A DNA stretch of 5,016 nt, taken from NCBI GenBank assembly GCA_002696025.1, contig NZQU01000074.1:8213-13228 (forward strand), written 5' to 3'. Source of the stretch: Crocinitomicaceae bacterium (GTDB lineage: Bacteria > Bacteroidota > Bacteroidia > Flavobacteriales_D > Crocinitomicaceae). The notes under the pieces are model-generated. The model was not told the origin of the DNA. It ran no database searches and saw nothing but the letters and a program-made list of their open reading frames with translations. Shown piece after piece: positions 1 to 5,016 of the stretch. The translations under genes and the position numbers were made by a program. The stretch's first letter is position 1; each line of letters opens with the position of its first letter.

Positions 1-642
1 TGTTTTAATCTCTCCTTTTCTTCCTTTATAAAGAGCACAGGTTACCTCAACACCATTAAGGTTAGATTCTATTAGAACGGTTTCTCCTTCTTGGAAAGCA
101 ACATCAACTGCCTTCTTTAATTCATCTTGGGTTTTAACTTTAGAAATGCCATAACTTGATCCAGAATCACAAGGTTTGACAAAAAGAGGAAGCTTTAGTT
201 CTTTAATTATTTCTTCTGAAATGTATGGGTCTCCTTTTTTTAAAAGAATTGCTTCTGCGACAGGAATATTAAAGCCTCTTAAAAACTCATTACAAAACCA
301 CTTATCAAATGATAAAGCAGATGCTAAAGGTCCAGAGTTAATATAAGGAACCTGATTAAGGTCCAAGAGCGCTTGTATTTTTCCATTTTCTCCTGGATCT
401 CCATGAACATAAACTATTCCCGCAACAATATTAATTTTTTTATTTTCTATTGTAATGGAGCAATCTTCTTTACTAAAAGAATATGTTTTGCCCTCTAACT
501 GTGCTTCCCATATACCTTTTTTAACAACCACAAGAATCCCTTTATATGGCTCTGGTATATTATTTAAAATTGTTTTTCCGCTTTTAATTGAGACATCAAA
601 CTCTGATGAAAAGCCTCCGCAAAATATCGCTATATAACTCAT
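1..642 (-). CDS. ddl: D-alanine--D-alanine ligase, N-terminal 214 codons (partial, C-terminus outside window)
   Basis: Cytoplasmic ATP-grasp ligase that joins two D-alanines, using ATP, to make the dipeptide for the peptidoglycan stem peptide. The reading frame is open from ATG at 642 to the window edge, 214 codons of a protein that is usually about 300-370 residues, so the catalytic C-terminal third is not visible. Family motifs seen in order: GGFSSEFDVS (residues 9-18, with the family's conserved Glu at 13), VHGDPGENGKIQALLD (79-94), SGPLASALSFDKW (103-115), the ATP-grasp segment LPLFVKPCDSGSSYGISKV (151-169, with Lys156 and the Ser/Gly-rich loop), and VLIESNLNGVEVTCAL (189-204). An ATG at 646 is out of frame. 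No Shine-Dalgarno precedes the start. It lies 95 bases downstream of the CxxC protein gene on the same strand; I saw no clear promoter, so it may be read through from the purF side. The family call is firm; specificity for D-Ala over D-Lac or D-Ser cannot be judged from this part. Confidence 0.93.
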   Translation of the reverse strand, partial: MSYIAIFCGGFSSEFDVSIKSGKTILNNIPEPYKGILVVVKKGIWEAQLEGKTYSFSKEDCSITIENKKINIVAGIVYVHGDPGENGKIQALLDLNQVPYINSGPLASALSFDKWFCNEFLRGFNIPVAEAILLKKGDPYISEEIIKELKLPLFVKPCDSGSSYGISKVKTQDELKKAVDVAFQEGETVLIESNLNGVEVTCALYKGRKGEIKT

Positions 643-737
643 ACATAAACTATAAAAACGAATTTATATATATATTAAATATGATATGAATAAAATCAAG
701 AAAAGTTATGATAAAAAAAAAGTGAATAAGTAATGAG
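643..737. other. AT-rich spacer between ddl and the CxxC protein gene
   Basis: Ninety-five bases with no plausible gene. It contains an alternating TA tract at about 665-675 and a run of nine A at 713-721, which reads as T9 on the transcribed minus strand. I searched the minus strand for TAnnTTTG upstream of ddl and found no exact match, so a separate ddl promoter here is unproven. Confidence 0.6.
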
Positions 738-748
738 TTACATCATTA
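713..748 (-). terminator. Possible weak terminator at the end of the CxxC protein gene
   Basis: A perfect 6-bp inverted repeat, TAATGA (731-736) and TCATTA (743-748), encloses a 6-base loop that contains the stop codon (738-740). On the minus strand it is followed, after nine bases, by nine T (721-713). The stem has only one G-C pair and sits far from the T run, so termination is likely to be partial at best. On the plus strand a shorter T run follows the stem from 750. Confidence 0.3.
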
Positions 749-1070
749 GTTTTTTTGCTTTGTTCATCATCTGAACACCATGCACCAATGAAGCCCCACC
801 TCTTATAGCTGAAGACACATGAACGGCTTCCATCATTTGCTCTTCCGTATATCCTTTTTCTAAACTATCAGTTGTATAAGCATCAATGCAATAAGGACAT
901 TGAATCGCATGAGCAACCGCTAGAGCAATTATAGACTTTTCTCTTTCACTTAAAGCACTATCTTTAAATACCGCTCCATAATATTCGAAAAATTTATCAG
1001 AAAATTCTTTTTGAAAGTCTCCTACTTCAGAAAATTTTTTAAGGTCTTCAGGGTTGTAATAAGTTTCCAT
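738..1070 (-). CDS. Peroxidase-like CxxC protein, AhpD / carboxymuconolactone decarboxylase fold
   Basis: A 110-residue cytoplasmic, all-helical-type protein with no signal peptide. The core EKSIIALAVAHAIQCPYC (residues 44-61), then IDAYT, a helix of the type EEQMMEAVHVSSAIRGGASLVHG, is typical of the AhpD/CMD superfamily; Cys58 and Cys61 form the CxxC redox pair. Canonical AhpD enzymes have EX11CX2CX3H. Here Ser46 occupies the Glu position and Tyr65 the His position, so the usual proton relay is altered. From memory, the opening METYYNPEDL and the CPYCIDAYT core resemble the group that databases name arsenosugar biosynthesis-associated peroxidase-like protein; no arsenic gene is in view. I chose ATG at 1070 over an in-frame ATG at 1130, because 1070 lies 4 bases after the purF stop and the protein matches the family from METYY, whereas the extra 20 residues are shadowed purF sequence. 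Tight packing implies co-transcription with purF. Substrate unknown. Confidence 0.85.
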   Translation of the reverse strand: METYYNPEDLKKFSEVGDFQKEFSDKFFEYYGAVFKDSALSEREKSIIALAVAHAIQCPYCIDAYTTDSLEKGYTEEQMMEAVHVSSAIRGGASLVHGVQMMNKAKKLMM

Positions 1071-1074
1071 ATTT

Positions 1075-2976
1075 TTAATACGCTCTAGTTTGTTTGTTTT
1101 CTTTCCAGTTAATAAATGCTTGATTAACAACCTTATTTCCTCCAGGAGTTGGATAATTTCCTGTAAAATACCAATCGCCGGTATTATTTGGACAAGCTGA
1201 GTGAAGATTTTCTATGTTTTGATAAATTATTTCAACCTCAGCCCTTACCTCTGATGGTTTTAGTAAGGCAGTTATTTTTTCTGATATTTTTTCAGGAGTA
1301 AATGGTTTGTATATTTCTTTCACATAATTTATGACCTCTTCTTTTGGTAGATTTTTTTGTTTTAAGCACTTTTGATAAACCTCTTCTATGACATGCTCTT
1401 TGCCTGAGTCTTTTAAAAGAGATATCGCCGCTTCAAAAGCAACAAAATCTCCAAGCTTTGCCATGTCAATACCATAACAATCTGGATATCTAATTTGAGG
1501 CGCAGAAGACACAACAATAATTCTTTTAGGAGATAATCTGTCTAAAATTTTTAAAATGCTTTGCTTAAGAGTTGTTCCTCTTACAATACTATCATCTACA
1601 ACAATTAAGTTATCTTTATTTGATTCAACAGCACCATATGTTATATCATAAACATGAGCAACAAGGTCATCTCTTGAATCATCTTGAGTAATAAAGGTTC
1701 GAAGCTTTGCGTCTTTAATTGCTATTTTTTCTATTCTTGGCTTAGTAAGAAGAATATTATTAAGCTTTTCCTCTGTTATATCATTTCCTAATTTTAGTAT
1801 CTTATTCTTTTTTAAATTATTTACATGGTCATGTAATCCTTCTACCAAACCATAAAAAGAAACCTCGGCGGTATTTGGAATAAAGGAAAACACACTATTG
1901 TCTAAATCATTATTTATTGACTCCAAAATTTGATTGACAAGTTTTCTTCCTAAAGTCTTTCTTTCTTTATATATATCTGTATCAGAGCCTCTAGAGAAAT
2001 AGATTCTTTCAAATGAACACGCTTTTTTATCTTTTGGCTCGTTAATTAATTTTTCAGTACAAGTACCTTCTTTTTTAATAATCAATGCATGACCAGGGTT
2101 TAGCTCTTTTATCTTTGATGCTGATATATTAAAGACTGTTTGAATCACTGGTCTTTCTGATGTAACAACGCAAATTTCATCGTCTTCATACCAAAATGCT
2201 GGTCTTATTCCGGAAGGGTCTCTTAAAACAAACGCATCTCCATGACCTAAAAGACCTGCCATCGAATATCCTCCATCCCAATCCTCAGATGCTTTTTTTA
2301 GGATTTTTTCAATACTTATGTTTTTAGCTATTTTCTCATATTTTTGAACATTTGATAGTCCCTCTGAAGACAGTTCCTTATACATTTCATCATTTTCAAC
2401 ATCTAAAAAATGACCTATTTTTTCCATCACAGTTACAGTGTCTGATTTTTCCTTAGGATGCTGGCCTACTCTAAGTAAAACATCAAAGAGCTCATCAACA
2501 TTTGTTAAGTTAAAGTTTCCAGCAACAACAAGGTTTCTTGTAATCCAATTATTTTGTCTTAAAAATGGATGACAACTTTCAATGGAGTTTCTTCCAAAAG
2601 TTCCATATCTTAAGTGACCTAAAAACAACTCGCCTGTAAAACCAAAATTCTTTTTTAAGTATGTTGCGTCTTTTAATAATTCAGGTGATTTTTCTGCAAG
2701 AGAAAGAAACCTACTATTAATTTGCTGAAAAACATCTTGAATAGGAGACTTTTTTGCTGATCTGGTTCTAGAAATATATCTTTCTCCTGGAGCTACATCT
2801 AATTTTATATTGGCCACTCCGGCACCATCTTGACCTCTATTGTGTTGCTTTTCCATTAATAAATGGAGTTTGTTTATCCCATAAAATGCAGTTCCATATT
2901 TTTCAACATAAAATTGAAGGGGGTTTTTTAACCTCAACAAGGCTATTCCACATTCGTGTTTTATAGAGTCGCTCAT
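1075..2976 (-). CDS. purF: Amidophosphoribosyltransferase (glutamine PRPP amidotransferase), long Bacteroidota-type form
   Basis: Cytoplasmic enzyme of de novo purine synthesis: glutamine plus PRPP gives 5-phosphoribosylamine, the committed step. Residues 1 to about 310 form a class II glutamine amidotransferase (Ntn) domain. The nucleophile is probably Cys9 in KHECGIAL, exposed by removal of an eight-residue propeptide. Further motifs are QHNRGQDGAG (44-53), GHLRYGTFG (120-128, Arg123), AGNFNLTN (152-159), SDT (178-180, Asp179) and RDPSGIRP (252-259). Residues from about 320 hold the phosphoribosyltransferase domain, with the PRPP loop VVDDSIVRGTT (459-469) and SSAPQIRYPDCYGIDM (490-505). 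At 633 residues it exceeds the usual length of about 470-510; part of the excess lies after residue 520, ending in a Cys/Trp/Gly-rich patch (594-615). The oxyanion-loop Gly of NGN is Phe155 here. The adjacent divergent purH supports a purine role. ATG at 2976 has no Shine-Dalgarno. A paralogue elsewhere in the genome cannot be excluded. Confidence 0.9.
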   Translation of the reverse strand: MSDSIKHECGIALLRLKNPLQFYVEKYGTAFYGINKLHLLMEKQHNRGQDGAGVANIKLDVAPGERYISRTRSAKKSPIQDVFQQINSRFLSLAEKSPELLKDATYLKKNFGFTGELFLGHLRYGTFGRNSIESCHPFLRQNNWITRNLVVAGNFNLTNVDELFDVLLRVGQHPKEKSDTVTVMEKIGHFLDVENDEMYKELSSEGLSNVQKYEKIAKNISIEKILKKASEDWDGGYSMAGLLGHGDAFVLRDPSGIRPAFWYEDDEICVVTSERPVIQTVFNISASKIKELNPGHALIIKKEGTCTEKLINEPKDKKACSFERIYFSRGSDTDIYKERKTLGRKLVNQILESINNDLDNSVFSFIPNTAEVSFYGLVEGLHDHVNNLKKNKILKLGNDITEEKLNNILLTKPRIEKIAIKDAKLRTFITQDDSRDDLVAHVYDITYGAVESNKDNLIVVDDSIVRGTTLKQSILKILDRLSPKRIIVVSSAPQIRYPDCYGIDMAKLGDFVAFEAAISLLKDSGKEHVIEEVYQKCLKQKNLPKEEVINYVKEIYKPFTPEKISEKITALLKPSEVRAEVEIIYQNIENLHSACPNNTGDWYFTGNYPTPGGNKVVNQAFINWKENKQTRAY

Positions 2977-3001
2977 AAAAAAAAGTCAATTATACCTGCA
3001 G

Positions 3002-3009
3002 CAAAGTTA
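3002..3009 (-). promoter_or_regulatory. Candidate purF promoter, Bacteroidota -7 element
   Basis: On the minus strand the octamer TAACTTTG matches the Bacteroidota primary sigma factor -7 consensus TAnnTTTG at every fixed position. It ends 25 bases before the purF ATG, giving an expected leader of about 15-20 bases. No good TTG -33 element is seen at the usual distance, so the call rests on one octamer and its position. Confidence 0.5.
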
Positions 3010-3058
3010 AAAGTATAATTTGATTTGTAATTAGTCTTTTTAATGCTATTCATATTAT

Positions 3059-3066
3059 TACCTTTG
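3059..3066 (+). promoter_or_regulatory. Candidate purH promoter, Bacteroidota -7 element
   Basis: TACCTTTG matches the Bacteroidota -7 consensus TAnnTTTG exactly and ends 26 bases before the purH ATG, so a leader of about 20 bases is expected. The -33 region is T-rich (3037-3041) but lacks a clear TTG. The last four bases of the element are the first four of an inverted repeat. Confidence 0.55.
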
Positions 3067-3087
3067 TATTTCATTTTTTAATACAAA
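3063..3087. repeat. Perfect 8-bp inverted repeat overlapping the purH promoter candidate
   Basis: TTTGTATT (3063-3070) and AATACAAA (3080-3087) are exact reverse complements separated by nine bases. The left arm covers the TTTG of the -7 element and the right arm ends five bases before the purH ATG. The arrangement would suit an operator for a dimeric repressor; as RNA it would be only partly transcribed if the start lies near 3072. A related TTTGTA occurs at 3024-3029. In AT-rich DNA chance cannot be excluded. Confidence 0.4.
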
Positions 3088-3092
3088 ATATC

Positions 3093-4595
3093 ATGTCTTC
3101 GGTTAAAATAAAATCTGCACTTATTTCAGTTTATAACAAAGAAGGAATAGATCCTATTGTTCGTGAGCTTCATAAAAGAAATGTAACCATTTTTTCTACT
3201 GGAGGAACTCAAAAGCATATTGAAAACCTAAACATACCGGTTGTGCCTGTTGAAGACTTAACTTTTTACCCATCTATTTTAGGGGGAAGAGTTAAAACCC
3301 TTCACCCTAAAGTTTTTGGTGGTATTTTAAATAGAAGAAATGATGTTTCTGATCAAGAGCAATTAAAGAAATATGAAATTCCATCTATTGACCTTGTGAT
3401 TGTTGATTTATATCCCTTTAAAGAAACGGTTAAAGAAGGTGGTACTGATGATGAAATTATTGAAAAAATTGATATTGGTGGTATTGCATTAATTAGAGCT
3501 GCTGCAAAAAACTTTAACGATGTTGTTATTATTCCGAGCGTTGACAATTATCTTTCTTTAATAAAATTAATAAAAGATCAAAATGGAGAAACAACAATAG
3601 AGCAAAGACAAGCCTTTGCAAAAAAAGCTTTTCAGGTTTCATCAGAATATGATAAACAAATAAACAAATGGTTTAAACCTTCTAATGATCAAGTCACCTC
3701 ATTAAGGTATGGAGAAAACCCACACCAAAAAGGAGAATTTCATGGTGATCTTGACTCTGTTTTTACAAAAGTTCATGGAAAAGATCTTTCTTATAACAAT
3801 CTTCTTGATGTTGATGCCGCCGTTTGTTTAATGCATGAATTTATCAATAGCAAGCCTACATTTGCCATATTAAAACACAATAATGCCTGTGGATTATCAA
3901 CTAGAGACACCATTGAAGAAGCATATAAAGGAGCTCTTGCTGGTGATCCTATAAGTGCTTTTGGTGGGGTTTTAATTTCAAATAAAGAAATTTCTGAAGA
4001 TTGCGCAGAGAACATGCATTCTTTGTTTTTTGAAGTAATCCTTGCTCCTTCTTACTCAAAGAAAGCATTAGAAATTCTTAAACAGAAAAAAAACAGAATA
4101 ATTTTAATTCAAAAACCTTTTTCCCCTTCCAAACAAATTGTAAGAACGGCTTTTAATGGTTTATTAATTCAAAATCGAGACTTACTAACTGAAACAGATA
4201 AAGAATTTAAGTCTGTTACTAAAAACTCCCCGAACTCTCAAGAAATTGAAGATTTGATTTTTGCAAATAAAATTGCAAAACACACCAAGTCAAATACAAT
4301 TGTTTTAGCTAAAAACCAACAATTATTAGCTAGTGGTACAGGCCAAACATCTAGAGTGGACGCCTTAAATCAAGCCATTCAAAAAGCCAATACATTTAAG
4401 TTTAATTTAAATAATAGTGTAATGGCATCTGATGCTTTTTTTCCTTTTCCTGATTGCGTCGAAATTGCACATAAAGCAGGTATTAAATCCGTTGTTCATC
4501 CTGGTGGCTCAATTAAAGATCAGCTATCAATAGACTATTGTGATTCTGTTGATATGAAAATGGTAATTACAGGAACAAGACATTTTAAACACTAA
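3093..4595 (+). CDS. purH: Bifunctional AICAR transformylase / IMP cyclohydrolase
   Basis: Cytoplasmic enzyme for the last two steps of de novo IMP synthesis: it formylates AICAR with 10-formyltetrahydrofolate to FAICAR, then closes the ring to IMP. The protein has 500 residues, slightly shorter than the 529 of E. coli. Residues 1 to about 195 are the IMP cyclohydrolase (MGS-like) domain: STGGTQKHIE (35-44), GGRVKTLHPKVFGG (64-77, Lys68), DLYPF (105-109, Tyr107), IDIGG (126-130, Asp127) and RAAAKN (135-140, Lys139). These line up with the known catalytic Lys, Tyr, Asp and Lys. The transformylase domain follows, with LRYGENPHQKG (204-214), LSYNNLLDVDAA (232-243), the catalytic Lys261-His262 in LKHNNACG, SAFGGV (288-293), ASDAFFPFPD (445-454) and HPGGSIKD (469-476), and the C-terminal MVITGTRHFKH. 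No frameshift or missing catalytic residue is visible. The start at 3093 gives the usual family N-terminus; the leader is A/T-rich without a Shine-Dalgarno. Confidence 0.98.
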   Translation: MSSVKIKSALISVYNKEGIDPIVRELHKRNVTIFSTGGTQKHIENLNIPVVPVEDLTFYPSILGGRVKTLHPKVFGGILNRRNDVSDQEQLKKYEIPSIDLVIVDLYPFKETVKEGGTDDEIIEKIDIGGIALIRAAAKNFNDVVIIPSVDNYLSLIKLIKDQNGETTIEQRQAFAKKAFQVSSEYDKQINKWFKPSNDQVTSLRYGENPHQKGEFHGDLDSVFTKVHGKDLSYNNLLDVDAAVCLMHEFINSKPTFAILKHNNACGLSTRDTIEEAYKGALAGDPISAFGGVLISNKEISEDCAENMHSLFFEVILAPSYSKKALEILKQKKNRIILIQKPFSPSKQIVRTAFNGLLIQNRDLLTETDKEFKSVTKNSPNSQEIEDLIFANKIAKHTKSNTIVLAKNQQLLASGTGQTSRVDALNQAIQKANTFKFNLNNSVMASDAFFPFPDCVEIAHKAGIKSVVHPGGSIKDQLSIDYCDSVDMKMVITGTRHFKH

Positions 4596-4604
4596 ATTTT
4601 ATAT

Positions 4605-4625
4605 ATAGAATAAATAAAATTCTAT
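4605..4625. repeat. Inverted repeat between purH and mreB, possible weak terminator
   Basis: ATAGAAT (4605-4611) and ATTCTAT (4619-4625) form a perfect 7-bp stem around the loop AAATAAA, ten bases after the purH stop codon. The stem has a single G-C pair and is followed by mixed A/T rather than a clean T run, so strong termination is doubtful. It may mark the purH 3' end or allow partial read-through into mreB. No exact TAnnTTTG promoter occurs between 4596 and 4684. Confidence 0.3.
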
Positions 4626-4684
4626 GATTATAATTTTATAAGTGTATTTTTATATATTATTTAAAAAAATCTCGTTAAATTAAT

Positions 4685-5016
4685 ATGGGTTTATTTAGTT
4701 TTTTTACACAAGAAATTGCTATAGATTTAGGTACTGCCAACACACTTATCATATGGAATGATAAGGTTGTAGTTGATGAACCTTCTATCGTTGCAAAAGA
4801 TATTCAATCTGGTAAAATTGTTGCTATTGGAAAAAAGGCGCAACAAATGCATGGAAAGACCCATAAACGAATAGAAACTGTTCGGCCCTTAAAAGATGGG
4901 GTAATTGCAGATTTTCAAAGCGCAGAGCAAATGATTCGAGGAATGATCAAAATGATCAATCCTGGTCGCACATTATTTAATCCTGCACTCAGAATGGTTA
5001 TTTGTATTCCCTCAGG
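4685..5016 (+). CDS. mreB: Rod shape-determining protein MreB, N-terminal 110 codons (partial, C-terminus outside window)
   Basis: Bacterial actin homologue that polymerises along the inner face of the cytoplasmic membrane and guides the elongation peptidoglycan machinery. The frame is open from ATG at 4685 to the window edge, about one third of the usual roughly 340 residues. Visible motifs are a short hydrophobic N-terminus MGLFSFF, which may help membrane contact; the phosphate-1 nucleotide loop AIDLGTANTLI (residues 11-21); EPSIVAKD; and IETVRPLKDGVIADF, which is highly characteristic of MreB. The last visible residues, MVICIPS, lead into the next conserved strand. It lies 89 bases after purH on the same strand. 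In flavobacteria mreB usually heads mreC, mreD and the PBP2 and RodA genes, so those are expected to the right. No Shine-Dalgarno is present; the leader is A/T-rich. The motifs favour MreB over the related ATPases DnaK and FtsA. Confidence 0.96.
   Translation, partial: MGLFSFFTQEIAIDLGTANTLIIWNDKVVVDEPSIVAKDIQSGKIVAIGKKAQQMHGKTHKRIETVRPLKDGVIADFQSAEQMIRGMIKMINPGRTLFNPALRMVICIPS

Noticed and set aside
455..637. Plus-strand open frame of 60 codons inside ddl
   Set aside because: It lies antisense within a clearly conserved ddl reading frame, has no initiation context, and its translation shows no recognisable motif.
1071..1130. A 20-residue N-terminal extension of the CxxC protein starting at ATG 1130, overlapping the end of purF
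   Set aside because: The extra residues are the out-of-frame translation of the purF 3' end, are rich in Lys, and do not resemble the family. The ATG at 1070 gives the expected METYY start just after the purF stop.
2989..2994. TATAAT on the minus strand upstream of purF, resembling a sigma-70 -10 box
   Set aside because: It is only 13 bases from the start codon, leaving almost no leader, and the likely phylum uses TAnnTTTG. The octamer at 3002-3009 is better placed.
3014..3022. TATAATTTG on the plus strand as an alternative purH promoter
   Set aside because: It does not fit TAnnTTTG with the right spacing and is 70 bases from the start, whereas an exact match lies at 3059-3066.
2977..3092. 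Purine riboswitch in the purF or purH leader
   Set aside because: The expected leaders are only about 15-25 bases, far too short for a purine aptamer, and no conserved three-way-junction sequence is visible.
3353..3547. Minus-strand open frame of 64 codons inside purH
   Set aside because: It is antisense to the cyclohydrolase-domain coding sequence, whose catalytic motifs are intact, so it is a shadow frame. Its Ser/Ile/Leu-rich translation reflects the reverse complement.
3791..4015. Minus-strand open frame of 74 codons inside purH
   Set aside because: It is antisense to the conserved transformylase motifs (LKHNNACG region), with no domain signal of its own.
4645..4652. TATTTTTA upstream of mreB as a promoter
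   Set aside because: It lacks the final G of the consensus, and such strings are expected by chance in this very AT-rich spacer.

Overview
The window is a compact, strongly AT-rich stretch of bacterial chromosome that most likely comes from the phylum Bacteroidota, probably a flavobacterium or a relative. Four observations support this. The PurF-like protein is the long form (about 630 residues, with a C-terminal extension) that I associate with Bacteroidota. purH is followed directly by mreB, an order common in flavobacteria. None of the five starts has a Shine-Dalgarno sequence; the leaders are A/T-rich. Two promoter candidates match the Bacteroidota -7 consensus TAnnTTTG. The genus cannot be read from the sequence.

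Layout from left to right. Bases 1-642 (minus strand) hold the N-terminal 214 codons of a D-alanine--D-alanine ligase that runs off the left edge. Bases 643-737 are an AT-rich spacer. Bases 738-1070 (minus) encode a 110-residue AhpD-like/carboxymuconolactone decarboxylase-fold protein with a CxxC motif. It starts 4 bases after the stop of a 633-residue amidophosphoribosyltransferase (purF-like, 1075-2976, minus). Bases 2977-3092 are a divergent promoter region. Bases 3093-4595 (plus) hold purH, and after an 89-base spacer the first 110 codons of mreB begin at 4685 and run off the right edge.

The two purine genes are transcribed away from each other from one 116-base region. They catalyse the committed first step (PurF) and the last two steps (PurH) of de novo IMP synthesis, so shared control is plausible. 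The outer genes belong to cell-wall and shape functions: Ddl makes the D-Ala-D-Ala peptidoglycan precursor, and MreB directs lateral wall growth. The peroxidase-like gene is the only accessory-looking element and is probably co-transcribed with purF. No stretch longer than 300 bases lacks a gene.

I found no tRNA, rRNA, CRISPR array, insertion sequence or phage gene, and no convincing undescribed multi-gene system. The points most worth a second look are the paired promoter candidates and the inverted repeat in the purF/purH region, the active-site variations in PurF, and the identity of the small CxxC protein.
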